This document shows, in pieces, positions 1 through 7,835 of a stretch of 64,000 nt of DNA. The stretch comes from an uncultured Christensenellaceae bacterium (lineage in GTDB: Bacteria; Bacillota; Clostridia; Christensenellales; Borkfalkiaceae), in NCBI GenBank assembly GCA_910588695.1, contig CAJUOV010000002.1, positions 1 through 64,000 of the forward strand, given 5' to 3'. The notes beneath the pieces are model-generated. The model was not told the origin of the DNA and did no database searches. It was given only the letters and a program-made list of their open reading frames with translations. A program made the translations under genes and the position numbers. How positions within the stretch are numbered: position 1 is the stretch's first letter; the number at the start of each line of letters is the position of its first letter.

Positions 1-34
1 GCGCGGGATCGGTAACTTGTAGGCGAACTGAATA

Positions 35-65
35 GGAAAAAGAAAAGCGCGGAGCTTCCGCGCTT
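35..65 (-). terminator. Hairpin, terminator-like on minus strand
   Basis: A 9-bp perfect stem (AAGCGCGGA / TCCGCGCTT) with a 3-nt loop. Read on the minus strand it is followed by TTCTTTTTCC, like an intrinsic terminator. Confidence 0.5.
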
Positions 66-90
66 ATAAGCGTATAAAAAACGAGAAGAG

Positions 91-118
91 ACCGCTCCGA
101 CGTGAGCGGTTTTCTTTA
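91..118 (+). terminator. Intrinsic terminator
   Basis: A 7-bp stem ACCGCTC / GAGCGGT with a 6-nt loop, followed by TTTCTTTA. It probably ends a transcript entering from left of the window. Confidence 0.55.
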
Positions 119-156
119 TATGAAAAATTATATTCTATAAATGACCGAAAATGAGT

Positions 157-222
157 GGACAAAAAACAAAAGTAAAAGAGACAAAATTGGAGGGTAAAAC
201 GGTCAAAATTGGAAGGTGTAAA
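157..222. repeat. Three tandem 22-nt repeats
   Basis: Three units of exactly 22 nt start at 157, 179 and 201. Units 2 and 3 share CAAAATTGGA[G/A]GGT with a following A-rich stretch; unit 1 is more diverged (CAAAAAACAAAAGT). The period equals two helical turns, which suits an array of protein-binding sites. Spaced transposase sites of this kind occur at the ends of some insertion sequences such as the IS21 family, but no transposase gene is present here. Confidence 0.45.
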
Positions 223-258
223 TATAAACATAAATAATTATTTATATAAATATGAGAC

Positions 259-284
259 GCAATCCGCGGGAGAGGGCGGATTGC
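259..284. other. Hairpin of unknown role
   Basis: Perfect 9-bp inverted repeat GCAATCCGC / GCGGATTGC with an 8-nt loop and no clear T-tract. No gene is adjacent. Confidence 0.4.
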
Positions 285-301
285 TTGTAGAAAAAAGAAG
301 G

Positions 302-327
302 AAGCCGCCCGGGCGGACGGCTTTTTG
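302..327 (+). terminator. Terminator-like hairpin
   Basis: Stem AAGCCG / CGGCTT around a GC-rich centre that can itself fold, followed by TTTTTG. No gene recognised upstream within the window. Confidence 0.45.
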
Positions 328-388
328 ATCAGAACGGCGGGGAAGAAAAAAATTTTTGGGTCGTTTTTTTGGCAAAAAATTTTTCTAT

Positions 389-423
389 GAAAATTTCCCC
401 ACCGCAAGCGGGGAAAAATTTTC
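389..423. other. Long AT/GC hairpin
   Basis: GAAAATTTCCCC at 389-400 is nearly the inverted copy of GGGGAAAAATTTTC at 410-423, with two extra A bases in the right arm. It could work as a bidirectional terminator or be the end of a degraded element. Confidence 0.4.
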
Positions 424-745
424 AAGAAAAAATTAAATGCGGTAGGACGTATTGTACGTTCTACCGTTCAGGCGGGCGCGTGTTCGCGCCCGCCTATCTG
501 CTCGATCGGTAAAACGTTGTTTTTCCGAATAGAGCAACACCCGCCGCCGTCGCGTTTTTTTCGGATCCGGTCGTTTTCCGCCGAAGTTTGTTTTTTCGTT
601 TTCCGACGTGCAGCTTCTCCTGCGCCGTAAGAGTTCCGCACGTCGCCTTTGCGCCGTGCCGCGCACTCCGTCGGCGCAGGAGAGCATAACGAACCCGTGC
701 CGAGTACGCTGCGATTTTGAAGCCGCTCGCGGGTGTCGGTTAACA

Positions 746-778
746 TAAAAAAGCCCCCGCCGAGAACCCCGGCAGGGT
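746..778 (-). terminator. Terminator of the toxin-antitoxin operon
   Basis: On the minus strand an 8-bp stem (CCCTGCCG / CGGCGGGG, one G-T pair) is followed by CTTTTTT, directly downstream of the toxin stop codon. Confidence 0.75.
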
Positions 779-784
779 TGATTT

Positions 785-1120
785 TTAATTGTTTTGGTCG
801 TCAACTTTCAGTATCGAAAGGTAATCAGAAGTAGCATATAAAACGCGCATGACGGTTACTTTTTCTCGCGCCTCGTCGACAGTGTACAATACTATGTAAT
901 CATCGACCAATACCCACCGATAAAAATATTTTAACGAAATATTTGCTTTCAGCTCCGTGCCTGATAGGGGAAATGCTTTTAGGTTCTGAAAGCATTCTAT
1001 AAAGCCGTCAAGGAGATTCAAGGCGGCTTGCGGATTGCAAAGCTCGACGGCAATATAGTCAAGTGCGCCGTCTATGTCCCCTTGTGCGCGTGGGGGAATT
1101 TCAACGCAATAATTTTTCAT
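785..1120 (-). CDS. RelE/ParE-family toxin of a type II toxin-antitoxin pair
   Basis: A 111-residue basic protein of the usual size for the ParE/RelE fold. The C-terminal half has the family pattern YRW-x-LVDDYIVLYTVDE, followed by a beta strand and RVLYATSDYLSIL. Family members either poison gyrase (ParE) or cleave ribosome-bound mRNA (RelE); the sequence does not decide which. The start overlaps the last 20 nt of the antitoxin gene, so translation is probably coupled. A clear terminator follows. The two genes are transcribed from one autoregulated promoter. I am confident of the family but not of the cellular target. Confidence 0.85.
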   Translation of the reverse strand: MKNYCVEIPPRAQGDIDGALDYIAVELCNPQAALNLLDGFIECFQNLKAFPLSGTELKANISLKYFYRWVLVDDYIVLYTVDEAREKVTVMRVLYATSDYLSILKVDDQNN

Positions 1121-1373
1121 ACTTCGTTTTCATCTCCGCTGTAAAGGTATCTGCCGAAACGGTGGGCGCACCGCCCTGTAATTCGTCCTCGGCTTCTTTC
1201 AGTGCCTTGTAAAGTTGCACTTCCGCGAAAGTACGGTTATATACGTCCATACTCATAACAACCATATCCCCGTAACCGTTTTTCGTTACGAAGATCGGCT
1301 CACCCGATTTTTTACAACGTTCGGAAATTGCCGAAGTATCTTTCAAATCTCTGATCGGAATAATTTGTGCCAT
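1101..1373 (-). CDS. Phd/YefM-family antitoxin
   Basis: A 90-residue protein starting MAQIIPIRDLKDTSAISERCKKSGEPIFVTKNG, the DNA-binding N-terminal pattern of Phd/YefM antitoxins. The acidic, helical C-terminus (LKEAEDELQGG and onward) would wrap the toxin. I chose the ATG at 1373 rather than an upstream in-frame start because AAAGGAG lies just upstream of it and the promoter overlaps the longer version. The protein should neutralise the ParE/RelE-like partner and, with it, repress the promoter at the palindrome at 1393-1410. Confidence 0.85.
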   Translation of the reverse strand: MAQIIPIRDLKDTSAISERCKKSGEPIFVTKNGYGDMVVMSMDVYNRTFAEVQLYKALKEAEDELQGGAPTVSADTFTAEMKTKYEKLLR

Positions 1374-1392
1374 ATTTACGCTCCTTTTTAGT

Positions 1393-1410
1393 GTGGGATA
1401 ATTATACCAC
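1393..1410. promoter_or_regulatory. Candidate autoregulatory operator of the TA operon
   Basis: An 18-bp inverted repeat, GTGGGATAATTATACCAC, with one mismatched pair. It contains the -10 hexamer, as expected for an operator where Phd-type antitoxins repress their own operon. Confidence 0.6.
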
Positions 1411-1429
1411 ATAATATGCAGGCAGTCAA
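1401..1429 (-). promoter_or_regulatory. Sigma-A promoter of the TA operon
   Basis: Minus-strand TTGACT (1424-1429), 17-nt spacer, TATAAT (1401-1406). The start codon lies about 21 nt downstream of the predicted transcription start. Confidence 0.8.
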
Positions 1430-1489
1430 GGGATTTTTCAAAAATTTACATTGTCGCGCCGCTCCATTTTAGAACAGGTCAATTAAGTG

Positions 1490-1678
1490 TCAATCGAAAA
1501 AAGCAATGTTTTGACCACAATATATAGTAGAGAGATTGCAGGATCTGCATTTGCCGAGTATAATGTTAGACACGGTAGAGGTGGGAATCCCGCTTTCGAT
1601 TGCAAGGCGGTACGAAGTCCAATCGCGTTCGTTGAGCAACTGGATGATGCGTGTGGAAACTGCTGCGTTCAGGTTCAT
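1490..1678 (-). CDS. Short XRE-type helix-turn-helix protein, possibly truncated
   Basis: A 62-residue protein starting at the ATG at 1678, preceded by AAAGGAG. Residues 10-50 give a standard XRE fold core (LLNERDWTSYRLAIESGIPTSTVSNIILGKC), close to a widespread small clostridial regulator. In those relatives, as I remember them, the segment after NLST continues for another 10-20 residues with an ICRGLNI-like helix. Here it becomes IYCGQNIAFFD and stops, so the end may be lost through a small deletion. DNA binding may survive. Nothing nearby identifies a target. Confidence 0.55.
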   Translation of the reverse strand: MNLNAAVSTRIIQLLNERDWTSYRLAIESGIPTSTVSNIILGKCRSCNLSTIYCGQNIAFFD

Positions 1679-1845
1679 AAGAATATTACTCCTTTGTAAA
1701 AGTTGAAAATATTCTATCATGCTTAAAAACGGAAGCATTCCAAAAAATGGGAAATTTTCAGAAAAAATCAAAGTTTTAATAAAAAAATTTACGAAATATC
1801 GAAGAATTATAAAATTACTTAAAAGGGCGGCGTATAACTCAAAGG

Positions 1846-2547
1846 TCAGAGACCGCTGTCGTTATCGTTGTTTTGGCGGCGGGTCATTCTGCTCCAATTG
1901 ATGAATCCGTAAAAATCGGTTGCAAAAAAAGAAACAAAACATACGACCATAGGCAAATATGAAATATCCCGATAACTTGCCAGGCTCCACAGCGAAATCA
2001 GTACCAGATCGTTCAATGCGTAAGCGATCGCATAAAAGCGGCTTCTTCTTGCCGTAAGGTACGCCGCGGTAAAGGAGGTTAATACGGAAAGGGTACTCAG
2101 TAATAAATTGGCGGTATCCAAGGCGCGCAGGATAAAGTAAATTATCGCGGTGACGGCTGCCGAGACAAGCAGAAATGCGCACCATTCCGTGCGTGAAAGA
2201 CGGTTTACTCTGACCTCGCTCCGGTTGCCGCGATAGGGGTTTTTAAGCCAAGAAACGAGCGCCCAGACGGCGATCGGAGCGCTCATTCCGAGATAGGTGA
2301 TCATCTCTCCGTAGTAGCGGAACGAATAAGAAATAATTCCGTAGAATACGCTGAATGCAACGGTGAGAAGTTGTCCGATCGGGTTGCCTTTCGATACCAA
2401 GATCAGTGCGGTCGCGCCGAGCAGAGAGGCGGCGAGATACAGATATTGCGTGTTTTCGAAAGCAAAAAAGAACACGGTGATTGCTGCAACGCTCAGTCCC
2501 CAGATAAGCCATTCGGTAATTGTTACGCTTTTTAAGAATTTTTTCAT
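1846..2547 (-). CDS. pnuC: PnuC-type nicotinamide riboside transporter
   Basis: A 233-residue membrane protein with about seven hydrophobic segments. It carries PnuC landmarks: YYGEMITYLGMSAPIAVW, then WLKNPYRG, then TANLLLSTLSVLTSFTAAYL, and the C-terminal YALNDLVLISLW and FFATDFYGFINW. The family carries nicotinamide riboside or related vitamin B3 forms across the membrane for NAD synthesis by facilitated diffusion. The ATG at 2547 follows GGAG. The 37-nt gap after a strong upstream hairpin terminator shows no evident promoter, which suggests the gene is expressed by regulated readthrough. Exact substrate not determined. Confidence 0.85.
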   Translation of the reverse strand: MKKFLKSVTITEWLIWGLSVAAITVFFFAFENTQYLYLAASLLGATALILVSKGNPIGQLLTVAFSVFYGIISYSFRYYGEMITYLGMSAPIAVWALVSWLKNPYRGNRSEVRVNRLSRTEWCAFLLVSAAVTAIIYFILRALDTANLLLSTLSVLTSFTAAYLTARRSRFYAIAYALNDLVLISLWSLASYRDISYLPMVVCFVSFFATDFYGFINWSRMTRRQNNDNDSGL

Positions 2548-2562
2548 AACTCCTATTCCTCG

Positions 2563-2623
2563 GAAAAATAAACGGCATTCCGATTTCTTCTTCTGAGACC
2601 TGATGAAGAAATCGAAATGCCGT
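2563..2623 (-). terminator. 19-bp hairpin with T-tract before pnuC
   Basis: On the minus strand the arms (2605-2623 and 2572-2590) pair over 19 bp with one G-T wobble and a 14-nt loop, followed by TTATTTTT. It ends the M60 protein transcript or attenuates pnuC. Confidence 0.75.
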
Positions 2624-2653
2624 CGGCATTTGCAGGCACTCGGCAGCGCCTGC
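2615..2653 (-). promoter_or_regulatory. Candidate antiterminator / leader hairpins before pnuC
   Basis: AAATGC / GCATTT (2615-2620 and 2626-2631, loop of 5) uses part of the same strand that forms one arm of the long terminator, so the two structures are mutually exclusive. A further hairpin GCAGGC / GCCTGC spans 2632-2653. This is the arrangement of an attenuator, but no known riboswitch class was recognised. Confidence 0.4.
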
Positions 2654-2661
2654 TTCTCTAT

Positions 2662-5600
2662 TCAGTTTTCGTTATAAATCGCGATCGAGTCGAGGCAGAA
2701 TTCGCCTTTGCAACGAATCTCGACTTTATGTTTGCCCGATTCGAGTTTTTGGGAAATGTAGTCTACGGAAAATTCGTTGCTGTCCTGCTTCACTTCTACG
2801 GAATTGCAGCGTTGCCCGTCGATATACACCTCATAATTTTTGCCGTAAGCATTGCTTGCAAGAATCGCGAGCCGCGTTCCGACCATTTCGAACTTGACGG
2901 AACTGCCGCTCTTTCCGAGATATGCGTATCCGAAACTTGATTGAACGTTGGCGGTTTTCCATTCTCCGACATAAATGAGGGAGGAGTTGGCGGGCGGAAC
3001 GTGGTTTGCGCCGTTGCCTGCGAGCCGCATGGCGTACACGAGCGCAATATCGGCGAACGCGACGCGCTTGGAATTGCTACTCGTGTCGGTGATCGTCAAT
3101 TTGTAGTAACGGAAGGTAAACGCCTTGCTTAGTGCGAAATCGGCGTAGAGCTGGGGAAGTGCAGGCGCGGTTTTTCCCGTCCATCTGCCCATATCGAAGT
3201 ATGTTATGCCATCTAGACTTCCTTCGATCTTGAAGTTTCTCGGAAATGCGTTGCGATAGAGATTGTTTATGTTGCTCGGATAGAGGCGCAGAATGCTTGC
3301 CGTGATCTCTTCGCCCATGTCCACTGTGAAGATCGCGGGATTGTTTTCTCCAACGTAGAAACTGTTGTACGTGTGGATCCCTGTGTCTACATTTCCGTCG
3401 AACAGGTTTTCGATCGCAAAATTAGGATCGTCGCTCCATGCTCTGTAATTGGACTGCTCCGGTACGTAGGTCTGCTTCTTTTCGTCTGTGATGACCGTCT
3501 GATCTCCGACATAATCATAGTTGTATGTTCTCTGATAATAAAAGTCTGTTTCGAAACCGCTGTTCGAAGGGAATTCGTAGTCGCTGCGGTATGCATTGAC
3601 GTAGGAAGCGGAGGTCGGTTCGATTTCGCCTTCTTTCGTCAATTCGGATACTTCTTCCTGCGTGGAAGGCTGCCTTCGGTTGTTTACGATCTTGAAGTAC
3701 TGTACTGCTTCGCCCGCTCTGTGGATTTCGACCGCGACGGGACGTCCCGCAGTGTCGGCGTAAGTCAGTTCCGTATGATGGTAAGTATCCGATTCGGGAC
3801 TTTCAACGGCATTGCCGGACTCGTCGCAGTATTGTTCCGAAATCGTAAACATCTTTTGCGTGAACTGACCGACTCCCAATCCCATATAACCGATTGTCGT
3901 CTGGGTCGCCGAGAAGGTGATGAATGCGCTCTTGTAATAAACCCAGCTTCCCGCTTCGACTTCGACGTCCTTATAGGTGTTCGGGTCTTTGGTATAAAAT
4001 CCGCTTCCGCTTCCGTTTTTGATTGTTCCCAAAAGTTCGTAAGTTTTTCCGCCGTCGGTCGAGTAATATGCCGCGCAGTTGACCCTGCCGCGCAGATAGA
4101 TGCGGTATTTGCCCGCCTCTGTGAAGTAAAGTTTTCCTTTTACTTCGATGATCTGATTGGGTTTTGCGATTTCCTGAGGCTTTGCGTTGGGGAAAGAATT
4201 GTGTCCCGCATCGGTGTCGGGTACGAGCCACACGTCTGTATTGGCGTTCTGGGTAGGATTTGAGTGGTCGCTTTCGACTTTTTCTTTATAGCCTGCAAAG
4301 TTCGCGCTGTACGCCGCCTCAACGTCGGTATACATGTTCGTTTCGTCGAACGTGTAAGTGGTTCTTTCGAGGATCGTTTTGTTGGTTTCGTGCGAAAGTT
4401 CGAATTCAAGCACGAGATCGACGTCGTCGACCTCAAACGCGCCGTCGGATTTTACGATCTGGAGCGTTACGACGATCTGTCCCGAACTGGTGGATTTGTT
4501 TTCGGGATCGGGAGTGTATTGGAGATGGAAGTTGTCGATCGTTTTGATCGTTCCGTTGGCGGGGGAGGAGACGTTTTTGATCCTGTATTCGAACCCTTCC
4601 GGCATGACGATGCTTCCGCTTGCATACTGTCCGTTGGGCGCGGAGTAGCGGGTCAGATCGATGTCGAACGTCTGACCGAAGGGGATCACGTAGGGTCGCA
4701 TGGTCTGGAAATATTTCTTTTCCCCGTCGTACATATAGCTTCTTCCCGTTTGGTAAACGCAAGATACGGGAACGAACATGGGATAGTCGGTATTCGCCCA
4801 TTTGTCTGCGGTTGCCTGATCGAGACCGCACAAAATGTCTTTGAAGAAGTACGACATATTATTGTGCGTAACGTCTTGCCATGCCCGCATATAGCCTGAA
4901 TATGTCTGACCGTAGCCTTTCGACTGTTGCCGTACTTTCGACTGGATGTAATTGTCCGCTCCGAAGTTGTGCAGAAGGGTGGAGTACAGCGTCAGACCTT
5001 GTTTTCCGTTGCTCGGCGTGCCGCCTTTCGGAAGTTTCAGAACTTCGTTGAGCGCCCAAGTCGCGCTCGTGTAGGCGTTCCAGCCGCCCAGACTTCCGGC
5101 GCCGTAGTTGGAAATTCCGCGGTTCGAGGAAATTTTCGTGAACAGCGCGTAAGAGACGAGCGTCATGCCGTTGTTAGTGACTTCGCCGCCGTTGCCCACG
5201 CCGTAGCCCTGAAAGTTGTGGTGATATTCGTGGAAGTTACCCCATGCGCCCGAGGTGACGATGCCGTTATAATTGAGCGAATTGCTCATCCAGCCCGCGG
5301 GACAGTTGACCGAACGCCGACCGGGGAAAGCGACCGCCGCGCCTGCCGCGACAAACGGTTCGTATAAAAATACGATGCCCTGATTGCTTCCCGTAGTCGT
5401 TACGGTGGCGACTTTTTCCCAAAGTACGGCGGCTTTATATAAATCCTGATAGTTTCTGCCGCCGTAATTTGCTTTCGGACCCGAATGCAGAACGCCTTTG
5501 TCCCATACTTCCAGATCGAAGTAGGGCGCAGACGATTTCAAATTTTCGTTGAATTCCGCTTCCGACGTGTGCCCCAAAATAAAGTGCGCATAAGTTACGC

Positions 5601-7137
5601 AGCCGGATACGGTAGCGGTAAATTTTGCGTTTGTGTTGCGGATATAGAGGGGACCGCCTAAGAACGAACCGACATAAGCCGTCCAGATTCCCGTAGCTTC
5701 GTCGAGCGTGGCGGTGGTTTTATTGACAAGCATGGTGTTCAGAATCACGGGGAATCGCTGCATCTGGTTCTTATCCGTCCAGATGTTGTTGGCTTGCCCG
5801 TTATAGAGCGCCTGACCGATGTGAATGGTCAATCCGCCCGTTGCGTTCATGTCTTTGTCGTCGATCTCGATTTTGATGACTTCTCCCGCAGGCGCGTAAA
5901 GACCTGTCACTCCGTAACCGCTGTAGCCGCGGGGACGCATCGTTACTTTTTTAACGATTCTCGGCTCGGAGTCAGAGACGTTTCCGCCATACATGCCGAC
6001 CGAAGAAGTGTGCGGATAAAGTGTGCGTTGGGTCAAACCGTCCGCTTCGAGCGACGGGCTGATCGTACCGCCGTGCGCATACCAGAGTTTACCGTCCTGA
6101 TCCATCATATTGTAAGGGCGGGGGCTCGCGCCCGAGTTGTGACTCGTGTTTGCCGACGCGACATACGCCGATTCGGCGATCAGCGCGTTCCGCATAGCTT
6201 TTTTATCTTCGGTAGTGCCGAGAATTCCCTGCGGCGTATATCCGAATTTGGGATAGCTCGGGATTTTGCCCGAAGAGACGAGCCCTTCGTCCTGCGGGGT
6301 TTCGACGGGTTTCACAATTTCCGAACTGTCGAGCGTGCGGATTATATCAGAGGAATATCCAACGACAGAGTTGCTCGCATAATCGTATACATAGGAGTTT
6401 TTTGCTTCTTCGCTGTCGGGATCGACGGGGCTCAGAACGGAGTCGTAGGCGGTCATGGAACTCGGAATCTCGATTTGGATTTGATTTTGCGGCGGGCTCA
6501 CCTGGGGGGGATCCGTCCAGTTGTCGCCGAGATCGGGTCCGTTAGGTCCGAAGGCTTTGCTTCCGAACAGGCAGCCGAGCACGATCCCGAGTACGAGAAC
6601 GAAAATCATAAAGAACGCCACTGCCGCAAGAATGATCGCCTGCTTGTTCAAGGGTTCCTTTACGACGGTTGCGGTAACTGCCTGCGCGCGGTTTTGGGCG
6701 GGCTGGGCGGTTTTTTCCGAATTCTCCTTTTCGGCGGGCGCGATCTTATCCTGCTTCGTGACGTTGCCGAGCACGGAGGGGCGGTCGAGCACCGAAGCGG
6801 AATGCCGCTTCATGGGAACCGCTGCGGCTGCGTTTGCGGCGGCGGAATGACGCTTCATAGGCTCGGTAGGCGAAAAAGGAACCGTTTTGCCGCCCGTCGC
6901 CGACGCGTCTGGCAGCGGCGCGGGTTCGATTTGACGCGGCTTTTTGGAAAGCGGTTGCTTCTGTTCGTCGGTCAACGCCTCTTCGGGCGTGACGAGCCCC
7001 TGCCAAAGGGGGGCGGAGGGCTTGACGGGCGTCGTTGCCCGTTGCATGGGTGCGGAATTGGGTTTTGGCGCGGTCACTCTTTTCAGCATCGCCGCAGCCG
7101 GTTTTTTCACCGTTTGTTTAGAATTGTCTTCTTGCAT
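2662..7137 (-). CDS. Membrane-anchored M60-like (mucinase-type) metallopeptidase
   Basis: A 1491-residue protein. Residues 1-165 are a proline- and basic-rich presumed cytoplasmic tail with a repeated PMKRHSA motif. One transmembrane helix follows at about 166-190, so the rest should lie outside the cell. The zinc motif HEYHH is at 636-640 (H636, E637, H640) with a likely third ligand E652 in GGEVTNN, fitting the M60/enhancin pattern HExxHx(8-28)E. Residues about 1230-1370 resemble an F5/8 type C (CBM32-like) galactose-binding domain, and about 1380-1491 look like another jelly-roll domain. M60 enzymes cleave glycosylated proteins such as mucins, so host glycoprotein degradation is likely. 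It has its own strong promoter and AGGAG. The N-terminal cytoplasmic tail, rather than a cleaved signal and sorting motif, is unusual. Confidence 0.85.
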   Translation of the reverse strand: MQEDNSKQTVKKPAAAMLKRVTAPKPNSAPMQRATTPVKPSAPLWQGLVTPEEALTDEQKQPLSKKPRQIEPAPLPDASATGGKTVPFSPTEPMKRHSAAANAAAAVPMKRHSASVLDRPSVLGNVTKQDKIAPAEKENSEKTAQPAQNRAQAVTATVVKEPLNKQAIILAAVAFFMIFVLVLGIVLGCLFGSKAFGPNGPDLGDNWTDPPQVSPPQNQIQIEIPSSMTAYDSVLSPVDPDSEEAKNSYVYDYASNSVVGYSSDIIRTLDSSEIVKPVETPQDEGLVSSGKIPSYPKFGYTPQGILGTTEDKKAMRNALIAESAYVASANTSHNSGASPRPYNMMDQDGKLWYAHGGTISPSLEADGLTQRTLYPHTSSVGMYGGNVSDSEPRIVKKVTMRPRGYSGYGVTGLYAPAGEVIKIEIDDKDMNATGGLTIHIGQALYNGQANNIWTDKNQMQRFPVILNTMLVNKTTATLDEATGIWTAYVGSFLGGPLYIRNTNAKFTATVSGCVTYAHFILGHTSEAEFNENLKSSAPYFDLEVWDKGVLHSGPKANYGGRNYQDLYKAAVLWEKVATVTTTGSNQGIVFLYEPFVAAGAAVAFPGRRSVNCPAGWMSNSLNYNGIVTSGAWGNFHEYHHNFQGYGVGNGGEVTNNGMTLVSYALFTKISSNRGISNYGAGSLGGWNAYTSATWALNEVLKLPKGGTPSNGKQGLTLYSTLLHNFGADNYIQSKVRQQSKGYGQTYSGYMRAWQDVTHNNMSYFFKDILCGLDQATADKWANTDYPMFVPVSCVYQTGRSYMYDGEKKYFQTMRPYVIPFGQTFDIDLTRYSAPNGQYASGSIVMPEGFEYRIKNVSSPANGTIKTIDNFHLQYTPDPENKSTSSGQIVVTLQIVKSDGAFEVDDVDLVLEFELSHETNKTILERTTYTFDETNMYTDVEAAYSANFAGYKEKVESDHSNPTQNANTDVWLVPDTDAGHNSFPNAKPQEIAKPNQIIEVKGKLYFTEAGKYRIYLRGRVNCAAYYSTDGGKTYELLGTIKNGSGSGFYTKDPNTYKDVEVEAGSWVYYKSAFITFSATQTTIGYMGLGVGQFTQKMFTISEQYCDESGNAVESPESDTYHHTELTYADTAGRPVAVEIHRAGEAVQYFKIVNNRRQPSTQEEVSELTKEGEIEPTSASYVNAYRSDYEFPSNSGFETDFYYQRTYNYDYVGDQTVITDEKKQTYVPEQSNYRAWSDDPNFAIENLFDGNVDTGIHTYNSFYVGENNPAIFTVDMGEEITASILRLYPSNINNLYRNAFPRNFKIEGSLDGITYFDMGRWTGKTAPALPQLYADFALSKAFTFRYYKLTITDTSSNSKRVAFADIALVYAMRLAGNGANHVPPANSSLIYVGEWKTANVQSSFGYAYLGKSGSSVKFEMVGTRLAILASNAYGKNYEVYIDGQRCNSVEVKQDSNEFSVDYISQKLESGKHKVEIRCKGEFCLDSIAIYNEN

Positions 7138-7168
7138 CAGAAAATACTCCTAATCAGTGTTCCTTATT

Positions 7169-7197
7169 ATTATATAATATTGCCGTATATTTGTCAA
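7169..7197 (-). promoter_or_regulatory. Sigma-A promoter of the M60 peptidase gene
   Basis: Minus-strand TTGACA (7192-7197), 17-nt spacer, TATAAT (7169-7174). The -35 overlaps the stop codon of the PAP2 gene. Confidence 0.8.
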
Positions 7198-7835
7198 TTT
7201 TTATCGCGGGGTAAAATATCGTCGTTTCCGTCGTCAGGCGGGGCGTCGGCGGAGAGGAGCTTTGTATCCTCTATTTTTTTTCTTCTTTTTTCGATCAGCG
7301 TAAGAATTCCCGCGGAAGCATAGTGTCCCGCGACGCCGCACGCCGTTCCGATCAGGATTCCGCCCAAGACGTCCGTAGGATAGTGCAGACAAAGATAGAT
7401 CCGCGAGAGCGCGACGAGAAAGGCGATGACGAGAGCGGGCAGAGCCTTGATTTTATAGGAAAACATGAGGGAAACCGCTCCGCAGAAGCAAATTGCGGTA
7501 TGACCGGAAGGAAAAGAAGAATCGGTCGGCTGACGGACTCCGAATTGTTCGTAAAATGCGATAAAATCGGAATATTCCGTCCACGGACGGGCGCGGTTTA
7601 CCGCATATTTGAGTATGACGTTTACGACCAAAAGGTTGATCGCGATGCCCGCCGCCATGTCGAATCCCGCGCGCCGCGTTTTTTTGACAATAAAAAGAAC
7701 GAACGCGCACAACATGACGGACAAGCCGAATTCTCCGATATAAGTGATCGCTTCCATGATGTAATTGAGCCACGCCTGAGAATGAAAAGTTTCGTGCACC
7801 CATTTAAGAATTTCGATTTCTTTCACGCCTGACAT
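7194..7835 (-). CDS. PAP2-family membrane phosphatase
   Basis: About 213 residues, hydrophobic, with all three PAP2 motifs: K76xxxxxxR83P (KYAVNRARP), PSGH at 109-112, and S144R then H151 and D155 (SRIYLCLHYPTD). Such enzymes dephosphorylate undecaprenyl pyrophosphate or phosphatidic acid/PGP at the membrane; the residues do not tell which. The start is unclear: TTG 7862, ATG 7835 and GTG 7826 are in frame and none has a ribosome site. The promoter at 7834-7862 overlaps the first two, which favours GTG 7826 on a leaderless transcript. Confidence 0.85.
   Translation of the reverse strand: MSGVKEIEILKWVHETFHSQAWLNYIMEAITYIGEFGLSVMLCAFVLFIVKKTRRAGFDMAAGIAINLLVVNVILKYAVNRARPWTEYSDFIAFYEQFGVRQPTDSSFPSGHTAICFCGAVSLMFSYKIKALPALVIAFLVALSRIYLCLHYPTDVLGGILIGTACGVAGHYASAGILTLIEKRRKKIEDTKLLSADAPPDDGNDDILPRDKN

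Larger units (their letters stand above)
1..784. other. Gene-poor region with hairpins
   Basis: I see no gene I can support here. The first 430 bases are AT-rich with several hairpins, listed separately. Bases 433-780 are GC-rich, and two overlapping minus-strand frames stay open (92 and 123 codons). Both would encode very arginine-rich peptides, have no ribosome site, and start inside or beyond the terminator of the toxin operon, so I do not call them genes. A 28-codon frame from base 151 also has no ribosome site. The region could be decayed mobile DNA. Confidence 0.5.

Noticed and set aside
5794..7323. 509-codon plus-strand frame opposite the M60 and PAP2 genes
   Set aside because: It covers the promoter and ends of two genes with clear motifs on the other strand.
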